Below the pieces are notes generated by a model. That model did no database searches. It was not told where the DNA came from and saw only the letters and a program-made list of their open reading frames with translations. Shown piece by piece: positions 18,572-28,097 of a stretch of 64,000 nt of DNA. Positions within the stretch are counted from its first letter, which is position 1. Each line of letters begins with the position of its first letter. A program made the translations under genes and the position numbers. The stretch covers positions 1 through 64,000 of the forward strand of contig CANIKO010000014.1 in assembly GCA_947468275.1 (NCBI GenBank). The letters are read 5' to 3'. The DNA comes from Bacteroidota bacterium (GTDB taxonomy: Bacteria > Bacteroidota > Bacteroidia > NS11-12g > UBA9320).

Positions 18572-20394
18572 AGAAAGTGATTAATTGGATAAACAAAATT
18601 ACAAAGGGTAAAATATCAGCTCCTTTTTTGCTATTCATAGCTAGTTTAATCGTAGCAAACCTTTTATCGGATGTCGTTTACTATAGATTCGATTTAACCA
18701 AAGAAAAACGCTACACTTTAGCACCTTCCACAAAAAAGCTATTAACTAAAATGGATGATGTGGCTTATTTTACAATTTACCTAGATGGTGAAATTCCAGC
18801 AGATTACAAAAGATTGAAAGAAGCAACGCGTGATATGCTGAATGAATTTAGGATGATTGCTGGGGTAAATATTGAATTCGAATTTGAGGACGTATTAAAA
18901 GATAAGGAAATCAAAGAAAAGGATGAAATTTTAAAGCAATTTGTTTCTAAAGGAATTGAAATTTCTAGGCCCGATGTAAAAGCCGATGAAGCTCCAACGG
19001 ACAGATATATTATACCTGGTGGAATGGTTTTTTATAAAGGTCAGGAGTTTCCAATCAATTTATTGAATAAAAAATTTGGGAACAGTATTGAAATGGATAT
19101 TAATGAATCCATTGAATTACTAGAATATGAAATTGGAAATGTGATTCGGAAATGTGTGGCCGGTAAAGAGGTTAAAATAGGCATGATTTCCGGACATGGC
19201 GAATTGGGTGACATGGAAGTGGCCGATATTGCCACAGAATTGGGAGATTATTATAAAGTCAATCGTTTTAATCTGAATATTAATGATACTAACTGCCTCA
19301 AACAAGTTGGTAGGGCAGTTTTGGATTCAGGAGAAAGGGGCCCACAGGTTTTAATTTCCAAATTAATTGAAAAACTTAATACATACAAAGGTATCATTAT
19401 AGCAAAACCACTTTACCGATTTCAGGATATTGAAAAATTTATGATTGACCAGTATGTGATGAATGGGGGAAAGGTAATTTGGCTCGTTGAAAGTCTTAAC
19501 GCTGAAATGGATAGCGTAAGTAAAAATAAGGAAGGCGTTTTTACCTATGATTACGACCTTAATTTGAATGACTTATTGTTTCGATATGGGGTTAGAATCA
19601 ATTTGGATTTAGTGCAAGATCTTCAATGTCATGGAATTCCCGTAATGCTGAAGGGTGGGGGGGGGAGACCCGATTTTAAACCTTGGATTTTTTTTCCACT
19701 TGTAAATGCAGCTGATAGCACACATCCCATCGTTAAAAATATGGGCAGTGTTTGGACTCAGTTTACAAGTAGTCTTGACACCACGACTAATCCAAATATA
19801 AAGAAAACCATATTACTTCATTCCTCTGGATACTCCAGAATTGCTGGAAACCCTGTAAATATATCTTTGGATATTTTGGGTATTCAGCCCAATCCACAAG
19901 TATTTAATCATCCTTATAATCCAGTTGCAGTTCTGCTCGAAGGAACCTTTAAGTCTTTGTATGAACATGTAAGTGGCATAAAACAAAATATACCTTACAA
20001 AAGTAAAATCGATAAAAATAGTATGATTGTAATTTCAGATGGAGATGTTATCCGCAATCAATTTAAGGAAGGAACAGGAGAAATCTATCCATTGGGTTTT
20101 GACCGATTTGCAAGTCAAGCTTTTGGAGAGCCGGTAATATTTGCCAATAAAAAATTTATCCTAAACTGTGTGGATTATTTATGTGACGAAACTAATTTGA
20201 TTGAAGTGCGGACTAAAGATGTTGAACTTCGGCTTTTGGATAAGGCTAGAATAAAGGAAGAGAAATTGAACTGGCAACTATTAAACATGGTAGCTCCAAT
20301 TGCAGCAGTTTTGGCCTTTGGGCTAGCTAATGCTTGGTGGCGAAGAAAGAAATACGCAAAAAAGGAATCTGAGACGTTTAAAGATTTGATATGA
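18568..20394 (+). CDS. gldG: Gliding-associated ABC transporter substrate-binding protein GldG
   Basis: The 608-residue protein has an N-terminal helix (about 17-38), a long extracytoplasmic domain of the ABC-transporter auxiliary type (with the DLTKEKRYTLAPSTKKLL entry segment), and a C-terminal helix (about 573-590) followed by a basic tail. This matches GldG. It completes the gldA-gldF-gldG operon. A run of nine G bases at 19657-19665 encodes part of a KGGGGRPD loop; slippage there would frameshift the gene near its middle. It ends 4 bp from the convergent acyltransferase with no visible terminator. Confidence 0.92.
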   Translation: MKKVINWINKITKGKISAPFLLFIASLIVANLLSDVVYYRFDLTKEKRYTLAPSTKKLLTKMDDVAYFTIYLDGEIPADYKRLKEATRDMLNEFRMIAGVNIEFEFEDVLKDKEIKEKDEILKQFVSKGIEISRPDVKADEAPTDRYIIPGGMVFYKGQEFPINLLNKKFGNSIEMDINESIELLEYEIGNVIRKCVAGKEVKIGMISGHGELGDMEVADIATELGDYYKVNRFNLNINDTNCLKQVGRAVLDSGERGPQVLISKLIEKLNTYKGIIIAKPLYRFQDIEKFMIDQYVMNGGKVIWLVESLNAEMDSVSKNKEGVFTYDYDLNLNDLLFRYGVRINLDLVQDLQCHGIPVMLKGGGGRPDFKPWIFFPLVNAADSTHPIVKNMGSVWTQFTSSLDTTTNPNIKKTILLHSSGYSRIAGNPVNISLDILGIQPNPQVFNHPYNPVAVLLEGTFKSLYEHVSGIKQNIPYKSKIDKNSMIVISDGDVIRNQFKEGTGEIYPLGFDRFASQAFGEPVIFANKKFILNCVDYLCDETNLIEVRTKDVELRLLDKARIKEEKLNWQLLNMVAPIAAVLAFGLANAWWRRKKYAKKESETFKDLI

Positions 20395-20398
20395 CAAG

Positions 20399-20956
20399 TT
20401 ACAATACCCCACTTTCAGGATATTTTCCTTTAAATTCTCTGAAAAATGATTTCATCATTTCCAAATCGTTAATTAAATTGCCACTTGGAAAGAAGGGTTC
20501 TGCGATTACCACTATTCTTTTTTGGTAATCAAAACCTACCATTTGAATTGGAATATTTGCTTTTGTAGCCATTTGATAAAATCCTGTTTTCCATCGAGGG
20601 CTATATTTACGAGTTCCTTCAGGCGAAATAGTGATATTAAATTCTTCCTTTGAATTAAAAATTTCTACAATTTGATCCACCAAATGAGTGTTTTTCTTGC
20701 GATCAACAGGATAACCTCCCAACCCCCTAAACAGATAGCCAAAAGGCCATACAAATAATTCTTTTTTGCCAATAAACCAGGCATTTAACCGCATGGTACT
20801 TCTGGCCCAAAGACCGATCATGAAATCCCAATTGCTAGTGTGAGGTGCTACCACAATCACTAATTTTTTAAATTCCGGTTTTTTGCCAATTATTTTCCAA
20901 CCTAATATTTTTTCGAAAATTAAAATATAAATGGGTCGAAGGAATTTGCCGTACAT
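20399..20956 (-). CDS. 1-acyl-sn-glycerol-3-phosphate acyltransferase family protein (PlsC-like)
   Basis: The 185-residue protein has the acyltransferase HX4D motif as HTSNWD and the second block as SPEGTRKYSPRWKTGFYQMA, with a hydrophobic/basic N-terminus likely to associate with the membrane. The family transfers acyl chains to lysophosphatidate or related acceptors. It is shorter than classical PlsC (~240), resembling the small Bacteroidota branch that may act on other lipids such as ornithine or glycine lipids, so I do not give a gene symbol. It lies 17 bp downstream of a hotdog thioesterase on the same strand, consistent with lipid metabolism. Confidence 0.85.
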   Translation of the reverse strand: MYGKFLRPIYILIFEKILGWKIIGKKPEFKKLVIVVAPHTSNWDFMIGLWARSTMRLNAWFIGKKELFVWPFGYLFRGLGGYPVDRKKNTHLVDQIVEIFNSKEEFNITISPEGTRKYSPRWKTGFYQMATKANIPIQMVGFDYQKRIVVIAEPFFPSGNLINDLEMMKSFFREFKGKYPESGVL

Positions 20957-20973
20957 TCTTTGAAGTATTTATC

Positions 20974-21375
20974 CTACATTTCCTCAAACACTTCTCTTAA
21001 CTCACCCACAACCGGCACAGCTTTACGCGTTTTTAAATCCATCAAAACAAAAGTAACATCAGCATCACATACACCATGACCTTTGGTTTTGTCAAACACA
21101 TCATGATGAACAACAATACTTTTGTTGCCAATATTTTTCATCACAGTTTTTACTTCTAAAATATCATTAATAAAAGAAGCCGCCCGGTAGTTGATATTGA
21201 TATTTACAATTACAAATCCAAGGTTACGAGTGGCAAAAAAGCCTGAAACAATTAAAGGTTGCAAAGCATCCCAACGGGCTATTTCCATGAATTCTAAATA
21301 GCGGGCATTGTTGGTATGACCAAATACATCAATGTGAAATCCGCGAACTGTGATATCGGAAGAATAGGTTTTCAT
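20974..21375 (-). CDS. Hotdog-fold acyl-CoA thioesterase
   Basis: The 133-residue protein has the 4HBT-family active-site segment DVFGHTNNARYLEFMEIARW near residues 16-35 and the following NINYRAASFINDILEVKT strand. Family members hydrolyse acyl-CoA or acyl-ACP in the cytoplasm; the substrate here is unknown. Length is normal for single-domain YbgC/FadM-type enzymes. It lies upstream of the PlsC-like gene and 18 bp downstream of the double ABC ATPase gene. Confidence 0.88.
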   Translation of the reverse strand: MKTYSSDITVRGFHIDVFGHTNNARYLEFMEIARWDALQPLIVSGFFATRNLGFVIVNININYRAASFINDILEVKTVMKNIGNKSIVVHHDVFDKTKGHGVCDADVTFVLMDLKTRKAVPVVGELREVFEEM

Positions 21376-21393
21376 TCGTTAGCAAAGTTAGGG

Positions 21394-23040
21394 CTAATTA
21401 TACATACAATTTATGAGGAACTTGGTATAATCTGATTGAGGATTTTTTATCAATTCCAAAGCATTGCCCTGTTCTTCAATCACTCCATTTTTTAGAACAA
21501 AAATAGTGTCGGCCATATAACCAACAACATTTAAATCGTGAGAAATAAATAAATAGGTCAGTCCCAATTTTAGTTGAATATCCTTCAAAAGGTTTAAAAT
21601 TTGGGATTGTACCGAAACATCTAAAGCAGCTACAGATTCATCCAAAATAAGTATGGATGGTTCGAGTGACAATGCTCTAGCAATGCACAACCGCTGCCTT
21701 TGTCCGCCGCTCATTTGGTGCGGGTATTTGTAAAAGAATTCTTCCGACAGTCCGGTAAGTTCTAATAATTTTAAAGCGTTTTGTTTGGCCTCTTGTTTAT
21801 TCGCAATCTTATGAACTAGCAAAGGTTCCATAATAGCTTCTCCTCCAGTAATGGAGGGATTTAAGGATGAAAATGGATCTTGAAATACCATTTGTATTTG
21901 GCGGCCCAATACATTTGAATTGCTTTTTTTGAAACTAATTTCACCTTTACTCACTGTTTCCAAACCTGTTAAAATTTTAGCCAAAGTGCTTTTGCCGCAA
22001 CCTGATTCACCAACAATTCCAATCGTTTGTCCTTGATTGACATTAAAACTGATTGACTTCAAAATTGGAGCTTGATTTTGGGATTTGCTAAAAAAATTCT
22101 TTTTATTGTAGGTTTTTTCTAAGTTGATTATTTCAAGAATTGTATCGCCTTGTGGAATATTGCTTCGAAATGAATTTTTAAATTCTTTTTCGGAAAATGA
22201 TCCGTCTTGGTTTTCAATTAGCAAATCAGGAATAGTTGGTAAAACAGCTCCAGCTAGTTTGTAGCTTGGACGGGTTTTCATCAGCGCTTTTGTATATGGA
22301 TGTTTGGGATTATTAAAAATTTCATCCGAAGTTCCTGTTTCTACCAAATTGCCTTTGTACATTACCAGAATTGTATCAGCCACAGATTTTAAACAACTTA
22401 AATCATGGGAAATAAACAACATCGCCATTCCTCGTTTTTTTACCATACTCACCAACAAATCAATAATGCTTTTTTGAACTGATGCATCCAAAGCAGTGGT
22501 TGGTTCATCGGCTATTAATAATCTTGGGTCATTGGCCAAGGCCATGCTAATCATCACTCGTTGTCTTTGTCCGCCTGATATTTGGTGCGGATAGGAACTG
22601 TAAATTCGCTCAATATCCGGAAGTTTTACTTCTTTAAAAAGTTCAAGTACTTTTTCTTTTCGTTGGTTTTTGTCAAGTTTTTGATGAATGTGTATAGCCT
22701 CTTCTACTTGATAACCGCAAGTATGCACTGGATTAAGCGCTGTCATTGGCTCTTGAAATATATAGGCTATTTCTTTGCCTCGTAATTTTCTTAATTGCTC
22801 ATCCGAACATTTTAAAAGGTTTATATAATTGCCTTCAACATTTTTAAAAATCACTTGACCATCAGTGGAAATACTGTCTGGCAAAAGTCTAGTAAAACCC
22901 ATACACGATACACTTTTTCCAGAACCTGATTCGCCAACTATTCCGGTAATAAATCCTTCTTCGGTATCAAATGAAACGGAATTGACCAATGTTTTTTGAT
23001 CAGAAATGGCTTTAAAATTGGAAACTGAAATAAGCGGCAT
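21394..23040 (-). CDS. Double ABC ATPase of a peptide/nickel-type transporter (DppD-DppF fusion-like)
   Basis: The 548-residue protein carries two complete nucleotide-binding domains. NBD1 has GESGSGKS (about 36-43), [15 protein letters not shown] and [19 protein letters not shown]2 has GESGCGKS (about 340-347), [15 protein letters not shown] and [16 protein letters not shown]. An oligopeptide-type extension ([11 protein letters not shown]) links them. This is the YejF/GsiA-like fusion that powers dipeptide, oligopeptide or microcin-type importers. NBD2 has Ser at the usual Pro position of DEP, a modest change. No permease or binding-protein gene is adjacent, so the partners lie elsewhere. 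Confidence 0.92.
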   Translation of the reverse strand: MPLISVSNFKAISDQKTLVNSVSFDTEEGFITGIVGESGSGKSVSCMGFTRLLPDSISTDGQVIFKNVEGNYINLLKCSDEQLRKLRGKEIAYIFQEPMTALNPVHTCGYQVEEAIHIHQKLDKNQRKEKVLELFKEVKLPDIERIYSSYPHQISGGQRQRVMISMALANDPRLLIADEPTTALDASVQKSIIDLLVSMVKKRGMAMLFISHDLSCLKSVADTILVMYKGNLVETGTSDEIFNNPKHPYTKALMKTRPSYKLAGAVLPTIPDLLIENQDGSFSEKEFKNSFRSNIPQGDTILEIINLEKTYNKKNFFSKSQNQAPILKSISFNVNQGQTIGIVGESGCGKSTLAKILTGLETVSKGEISFKKSNSNVLGRQIQMVFQDPFSSLNPSITGGEAIMEPLLVHKIANKQEAKQNALKLLELTGLSEEFFYKYPHQMSGGQRQRLCIARALSLEPSILILDESVAALDVSVQSQILNLLKDIQLKLGLTYLFISHDLNVVGYMADTIFVLKNGVIEEQGNALELIKNPQSDYTKFLINCMYN

Positions 23041-23049
23041 AAGGTTCCG

Positions 23050-23541
23050 CTAACGTATACGGTCGTATGATTTTACAAGATTGTCGTCATGCTTAATACC
23101 GGTGGTTGCTTTGTAATTGGCCCAACCTAAAATTAAAGGAAAAAGAATGGAAATTATAATTTGTCCATCGGGCTCAATATCTACATAACGTTCGCTCCAG
23201 CCATAGTAATACATCAAAAAAACCATCAATGCAATCAGACCATAAATAATATTACTTAGTAAAAATTGACGCTTTCTTTGCTTAAATAAAAAGATAGAAG
23301 CTAATGCACAAAGCCCCGTAAGGAGTGTGGTATATTTTAAGAAGGTATTTGGAACCATTTTGACTCTCTCTTTTTCAATAGTAATCTCTGTTTTTGAAAA
23401 ACCGATACTAGCTATGGCATTTTCAATTACTTTTTTATCCAGTTTGCCATCCACTTCTCTGAAAGGAATATTTATGGAAATTGCCGAAAAACATATCAAA
23501 GAAATTAGTGCAAGCCACAGGGTTTGTTTGCGTTGAATCAT
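23050..23541 (-). CDS. DUF4293 family membrane protein
   Basis: The ORF-track start at 23577 is TTG; the ATG at 23541 gives the N-terminus MIQRKQTLWLALISLICF, which matches the typical DUF4293 beginning (MIQR plus a helix). The resulting 163-residue protein has about four helices: one at the N-terminus, a periplasmic loop (about 25-65), then three closely spaced ones. The family is restricted to Bacteroidota and has no known function. It is 9 bp upstream of the double ABC ATPase gene on the same strand. Confidence 0.78.
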   Translation of the reverse strand: MIQRKQTLWLALISLICFSAISINIPFREVDGKLDKKVIENAIASIGFSKTEITIEKERVKMVPNTFLKYTTLLTGLCALASIFLFKQRKRQFLLSNIIYGLIALMVFLMYYYGWSERYVDIEPDGQIIISILFPLILGWANYKATTGIKHDDNLVKSYDRIR

Positions 23542-23703
23542 ATCTGCAAACCAACCTAAAAAAAACCAAATGAACAATACTCTCTTGCATGGTTTTCATA
23601 TGTATTTTTGAAGACTAATATAAATGGTATTTAAAATGGTGGCAAAAGCCTTTTACCTTGAATTATTTCAAATTTCTTATTAGCCCTAATTAACGACTAT
23701 CCA

Positions 23704-24426
23704 ATGAAATTTATTTTAAAACTATCTTACAACGGAACCGCTTATCATGGTTGGCAAAAACAGGATAATGCCAATTCTGTTCAAAGTATGATTGAAAATG
23801 CTTTAAAAATAATAACCGGTTTGGCAATTGATATTGTGGGCTGTGGACGAACGGATACTGGCGTTCATGCCAATTGCTATTTTGCACATTTTGAAATGGA
23901 GGAATGGTTAGAAAGCGAATTGGCGTATAAACTTAATTCTGTTTTACCTTCAGATATTGCCATTGAGTATTGTGAAAATATCGATGATAATTTCCATGCA
24001 CGATTTGACGCTAAAAGCCGCGAGTACCGTTATTTTATTCATTCTCAAAAAAATCCGTTCCTAGTTAACCAAAGTTATTTCTTAAGTAAAACTCTAGATC
24101 TGCAAGCCATGAACAAAGCGTGTGAAATACTTAAAGAATATGATGATTTTGCAAGCTTTTGTAAAAAAGGGGCGGATAATAAAACCACCTTCTGCAGACT
24201 GATGCAAGCCAAATGGGAAAGAAAAAATCACCAATTTGTTTTCACCATTAAAGCCGATCGTTTTTTACGAAACATGGTGCGTGCTATAGTTGGAGCCATG
24301 TTGGACGTTGGTTTAGGTAAACTTGCTTTAGATGATTTTAGGCAAATAATAGAAGCTAAAAACAATCAGTTTTCAGGGACTTCGGTGGCTGCTTGTGGTT
24401 TGTATTTGTGGGATGTGAAGTATTAG
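23704..24426 (+). CDS. truA: tRNA pseudouridine(38-40) synthase TruA
   Basis: Isomerises uridines 38-40 of the tRNA anticodon stem-loop to pseudouridine. The 240-residue protein has an N-terminal LKLSYNGTAYHGWQKQ strand-turn, the catalytic Asp in GCGRTDTGVHA (about D56), the SREYRYFIH strand and the DRFLRNMVRAIVGAMLDVG helix. Length is normal. It is monocistronic and divergent from the DUF4293 gene. Confidence 0.96.
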   Translation: MKFILKLSYNGTAYHGWQKQDNANSVQSMIENALKIITGLAIDIVGCGRTDTGVHANCYFAHFEMEEWLESELAYKLNSVLPSDIAIEYCENIDDNFHARFDAKSREYRYFIHSQKNPFLVNQSYFLSKTLDLQAMNKACEILKEYDDFASFCKKGADNKTTFCRLMQAKWERKNHQFVFTIKADRFLRNMVRAIVGAMLDVGLGKLALDDFRQIIEAKNNQFSGTSVAACGLYLWDVKY

Positions 24427-24604
24427 ATTAAATGAAAATTATGAGACAAAAAATTTAAATGAGGATGCACCGCTTAAAAGGATTGTGTGGTTGGCGATGC
24501 TTCATAAACGCATTTATTAATAATTAGTCATTGGGATAAATTAACTCTTCCAAAAATACACCAACTCGCATAAAATGATAATACCCTTAATTAAGTTTTT
24601 AACA

Positions 24605-24638
24605 TTGTTTTTTATTCAAGGTGTGGCTGCTATTTTTG
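24605..24638 (+). promoter_or_regulatory. Possible promoter for trpS
   Basis: TTG (24605-24607), 23 bp, TATTTTTG (24631-24638, exact TAnnTTTG). It lies 19 nt before the trpS ATG. The spacing is at the long end of the range. The rest of the 231-bp truA-trpS gap holds nothing I can identify. Confidence 0.45.
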
Positions 24639-24657
24639 CCCGAATTCAATAAAGCGA

Positions 24658-25656
24658 ATGGAAACAGTTGTAAGTGGAATAAGACCTACGGGTAAGTTAC
24701 ATATTGGTAATTATTTTGGGGCTGTAGCTAATTTTTTAAAGATGCAGCACGAATACAATTGTTATTTTTTTATTGCAGATATTCATTCATTAACCACGCA
24801 TCCAACCCCCGCCGATTTGCACAATAGTGTAAAACAAGTTTTGGCTGAGAATATTGCAGTAGGTTTGGATTTAGATAAATGTACTCTCTTTATACAAAGT
24901 GATGTGCCTGAAATTTCGGAGCTTTATATTTATTTAAATATGAATGCTTACAAGGGCGAATTGGAACGGTCGGCATCCTTCAAGGAAAAAATAAGAACTC
25001 AACCCGACAATGTGAATGCTGGATTATTAACCTATCCAGTGCTTATGGCTACAGATATTTTAATTCATAAGGCGCATAAAGTTCCAGTAGGAAAGGATCA
25101 GGAGCAGCATTTGGAAATGACTCGGACGTTTGGTAATCGGTTTAATCGACTTTATAATGTTGACTTTTTTCCTGAGCCACAGGCTTTTTCTTATAGCGAT
25201 AAATTAGTAAAGGTTCCTGGCCTAACTGGCATGGGTAAAATGAGCAAGAGTGGGGGAGATGCCGATGCTATTTTCTTAGCAGATGATGAAACTGTAAATA
25301 CAAAAAAAATAATGCGGGCCAAAACAGATGCAGGTCCAACGCAGCAAAATCAAAAGAAACCAGAGGAGGTTCAAAATCTTTTTGATCTAATGAAATTAGT
25401 AAGTCCCGACAATACTATTGAAAACTTTGATATTGCGTATAATAATTGCACAATTCGTTATGGTGATATGAAGAAGCAATTAGCCCAAGATATGGAAATG
25501 TTTTTGAAACCAATGCGTGAAAAAATTGCCGATGCCTTAAAAAATGAAACGATGTTGGCTAAAGCTGCAAAGATAGGTGCCGAAAAGGCAAGAGAAAGTG
25601 CTTCCAAAACCTTGAACGAAGTGAGAGAGATAATAGGGTTTAGGAGGTTTTATTAG
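24658..25656 (+). CDS. trpS: Tryptophanyl-tRNA synthetase
   Basis: Charges tRNA-Trp. The 332-residue class I synthetase has an N-terminal SGIRPTGKLHIGNYFGA (the HIGN form of HIGH), the ADIHSLTT segment, and the KMSKS loop in GMGKMSKSGGDADAIFL. The bacterial TrpRS length is normal. It is monocistronic with a likely promoter of its own. Confidence 0.97.
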   Translation: METVVSGIRPTGKLHIGNYFGAVANFLKMQHEYNCYFFIADIHSLTTHPTPADLHNSVKQVLAENIAVGLDLDKCTLFIQSDVPEISELYIYLNMNAYKGELERSASFKEKIRTQPDNVNAGLLTYPVLMATDILIHKAHKVPVGKDQEQHLEMTRTFGNRFNRLYNVDFFPEPQAFSYSDKLVKVPGLTGMGKMSKSGGDADAIFLADDETVNTKKIMRAKTDAGPTQQNQKKPEEVQNLFDLMKLVSPDNTIENFDIAYNNCTIRYGDMKKQLAQDMEMFLKPMREKIADALKNETMLAKAAKIGAEKARESASKTLNEVREIIGFRRFY

Positions 25657-25873
25657 TTTGATATTGACGCGTTTGCCATTTCGATGAAGGCGGATTATAT
25701 CCGAAATTACACTGCTTCGCTATTTCATATGACACAACTATAATTTAATTTAAAAATTATTGAATTAAAGAATCCACAACCTCTGTTGTAAACGATAAAA
25801 AACTATAAATTCGCCAAGCGATTAGTAAATCTAACAAATATCCTAAAATAGTAAATCTGAAATCTAAAAAATA

Positions 25874-26503
25874 ATGAGTGAATCATTAAAACATATAGCC
25901 ATAGCTGGAAATATTGGTGCCGGTAAAACGACTCTCACTAGGATGTTAGCAAAACATTATAATTGGGAACCTCATTTTGAAGCCTTGGATGACAATCCTT
26001 ATATCAGTGATTTTTATGATGATATGCATCGTTGGTCGTTCAATATGCAGATGTATTTTTTGAATACACGTTTTAATAGTATTATGGAAATTGTAAAAGG
26101 TAATTCATCTGTAATACAAGACCGAACCATATACGAAGATGCCAATATTTTTGCACCCAACCTTCACGGAATGGGCTTAATGAGCACAAGAGATTATAAT
26201 ACCTATAAAGCACTTTTTGAAAGTATTAAAAGCATGATAAAACCCCCTGATTTACTGATTTATCTTAGGGCTTCTATTCCCACTTTAGTAAATCTTATTC
26301 AAAAACGGGGTCGCCAATATGAGGATTCCATTCGTTTGGATTATTTAAAACGATTGAATGAACGCTACGAAGCCTGGATTTCAGGTTATAAAGATGGTCC
26401 GCTTTTAATAATAGATGTAGATGATATTGACTTTGAAAATAAACCTGAAGATTTCGGGTTGATTATTAATAAAGTAGAAGCCGTGTTGAACGGGTTGTTT
26501 TAG
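25874..26503 (+). CDS. Deoxynucleoside kinase family protein
   Basis: The 209-residue P-loop kinase has GNIGAGKTT (about 12-20), the DRx motif as QDRTIYED (about 81-88) and a lid-like arginine-rich segment (QKRGRQYEDSIRLDYL). It phosphorylates deoxynucleosides for dNTP salvage; specificity (dA, dG or dC) cannot be told from sequence alone. Upstream 217 bp hold nothing I recognise. Its stop codon overlaps by 4 nt the stop of the convergent T9SS cargo gene, leaving no room for a terminator. Confidence 0.9.
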   Translation: MSESLKHIAIAGNIGAGKTTLTRMLAKHYNWEPHFEALDDNPYISDFYDDMHRWSFNMQMYFLNTRFNSIMEIVKGNSSVIQDRTIYEDANIFAPNLHGMGLMSTRDYNTYKALFESIKSMIKPPDLLIYLRASIPTLVNLIQKRGRQYEDSIRLDYLKRLNERYEAWISGYKDGPLLIIDVDDIDFENKPEDFGLIINKVEAVLNGLF

Positions 26504-27993
26504 GGTTTTAAAACTACCAATCTATAATCCAACTTTCTACCCTCACTCCATAAACTTAAAATATAAGTTCCTGCACCAAAACGGTTTAAGTTTATTTCTG
26601 AGTTTACTTCTAGAGGATTTAAAGTCAGTAATTCTTCTCCTATAATGGAAAATACTTTTAGGGAAGCATTTACGGGTATATAATTAATATGAAAAACACC
26701 GGAGTGAGATGGATTTGGATAAATGGAAATCGTTTCAGAAATCGTGTTTGATATTGATCGTAAATCTTTTGTTACCTCTACACTATCCAAATATTTATCA
26801 TAACACCCGGTTTTAGTATCTATGGTATCAAAACTTATGTAATATCTGCCAACTGCTTTAAAAGAATAGTTAACCGAAATCCCTCGGATACTATCTTTAA
26901 AGGATGGATTGTTTTTATTTCGTATTTGCCAGGTTTTTGTATTGATGTTGGTCAATGTAAATTTATTGTTTTTTAGAGGTAAGGAATCATGGGAGATAGA
27001 AATTTTGAATGGGTCGATAATTTTTGGCAATACGGTAAAAATTTTACTACTGTATACCGAATCCTTACATCCATTATTAGATTCTGCTACTAATTTTATT
27101 GTTTTTTTACCACTGGTTATAAATGTACAATCTGCATTGTATCGAGTTGAAAAATGAATTGTATTGGGCACTTCATACCAAAAATAACGCATACTAGAAA
27201 TCCCCGCTCCAATATCTACCAATGTAGATTTGTTTTTAAAATTGAACATGTTGCCATACCAGCATTGAATTGTATCGCTTGACTCAAAATTAAATTTAGC
27301 AACCGGATGCGGGTAAACAGTATCGTTAAAGGTAAAGGAACTATAACAGCCGTTTGCCCTTACAATAAGAATAACATTTTTTATTCCTATTGATTTATAC
27401 GAATGTTTGGGTTCGTTGATATTGGATGAATCTCCATCGCCAAATTTCCAACTATAAGTAACTGGTGTAATATCTGAACTAGATTTATTCTTAAATTGAA
27501 AGCTATTACTATTAAGACACTGCCCTTTTTGACCGTTTTGCCTAATGTCATAAACATAACCATTGGCTACTATGTTTTTTGTTGTAGTGTCATTCTTTGG
27601 ATAGGTTGATGTAAGGTAATTATAACTTCCAACATTTGCATTGTATTCAAAAACTGCGACAAAATATTTAGTATTGTTTTTTAGCCCGGTAACAGTAACC
27701 GTATTACTAGTACCTCTATATACACAAAAATGGGTATTGTCATTTTTTATAGATTCACCTTTTCCAAAAATAGAGCTACTGCTATAAAATTCATTTTCTA
27801 CGGGAATATCACCAATACTTGAACCTTCTTTTATAAAAACTATCCTATAAGTTCCATTGCCATTAGTCCATGAAACGGTGAACTCATTGCATTTAACTGA
27901 TGTAAAAGCAATATTTGAAGCAGGAATAGTAGGAGGTTGCCCAATGGCCGAAACAGCAATTAAGAGTAAAAAGCTTAAGATTAAATGGCGCAT
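26500..27993 (-). CDS. Secreted T9SS type A cargo protein with fibronectin/PKD domains
   Basis: The 497-residue protein has a signal peptide (hydrophobic 4-17, cleavage near AIGQ), a fibronectin-III-like N-terminal domain (TSVKCNEFTVSWTNGNGTYR), a PKD domain (YSWKFGDGDSSNINEPKHSY, about 180-200), a second PKD-like segment, and a type A sorting domain (SIYPNPSHSGVFHINY ... GAGTYILSL). It is therefore exported through the T9SS, cleaved and attached at or released from the surface. No enzyme motif is visible; an adhesive role is an inference. It is a single gene convergent with the deoxynucleoside kinase. Confidence 0.87.
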   Translation of the reverse strand: MRHLILSFLLLIAVSAIGQPPTIPASNIAFTSVKCNEFTVSWTNGNGTYRIVFIKEGSSIGDIPVENEFYSSSSIFGKGESIKNDNTHFCVYRGTSNTVTVTGLKNNTKYFVAVFEYNANVGSYNYLTSTYPKNDTTTKNIVANGYVYDIRQNGQKGQCLNSNSFQFKNKSSSDITPVTYSWKFGDGDSSNINEPKHSYKSIGIKNVILIVRANGCYSSFTFNDTVYPHPVAKFNFESSDTIQCWYGNMFNFKNKSTLVDIGAGISSMRYFWYEVPNTIHFSTRYNADCTFITSGKKTIKLVAESNNGCKDSVYSSKIFTVLPKIIDPFKISISHDSLPLKNNKFTLTNINTKTWQIRNKNNPSFKDSIRGISVNYSFKAVGRYYISFDTIDTKTGCYDKYLDSVEVTKDLRSISNTISETISIYPNPSHSGVFHINYIPVNASLKVFSIIGEELLTLNPLEVNSEINLNRFGAGTYILSLWSEGRKLDYRLVVLKP

Positions 27994-28097
27994 AATGAAA
28001 GCAAGATTAGGGATTTGTTTATTAGACCACTTTTTTTGAAAGGTTGCAACATAAATATAGTTTTTTCTTAAAAATGATTTTAAAATGGAATTTGTAC

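Noticed and set aside
21394-23040. Frameshifted or fused pair of ABC genes
   Set aside because: A two-NBD fusion is a normal arrangement (YejF/GsiA-type); both domains and the linker are intact.
24427-24657. Possible tRNA or small RNA between truA and trpS
   Set aside because: No cloverleaf, no T-loop GTTCGA-type sequence and no terminator hairpin was found; only a promoter-like element.
25657-25873. Possible gene or riboswitch upstream of the deoxynucleoside kinase
   Set aside because: The 217 bp are AT-rich without an ORF of note, a conserved riboswitch core or a strong hairpin.
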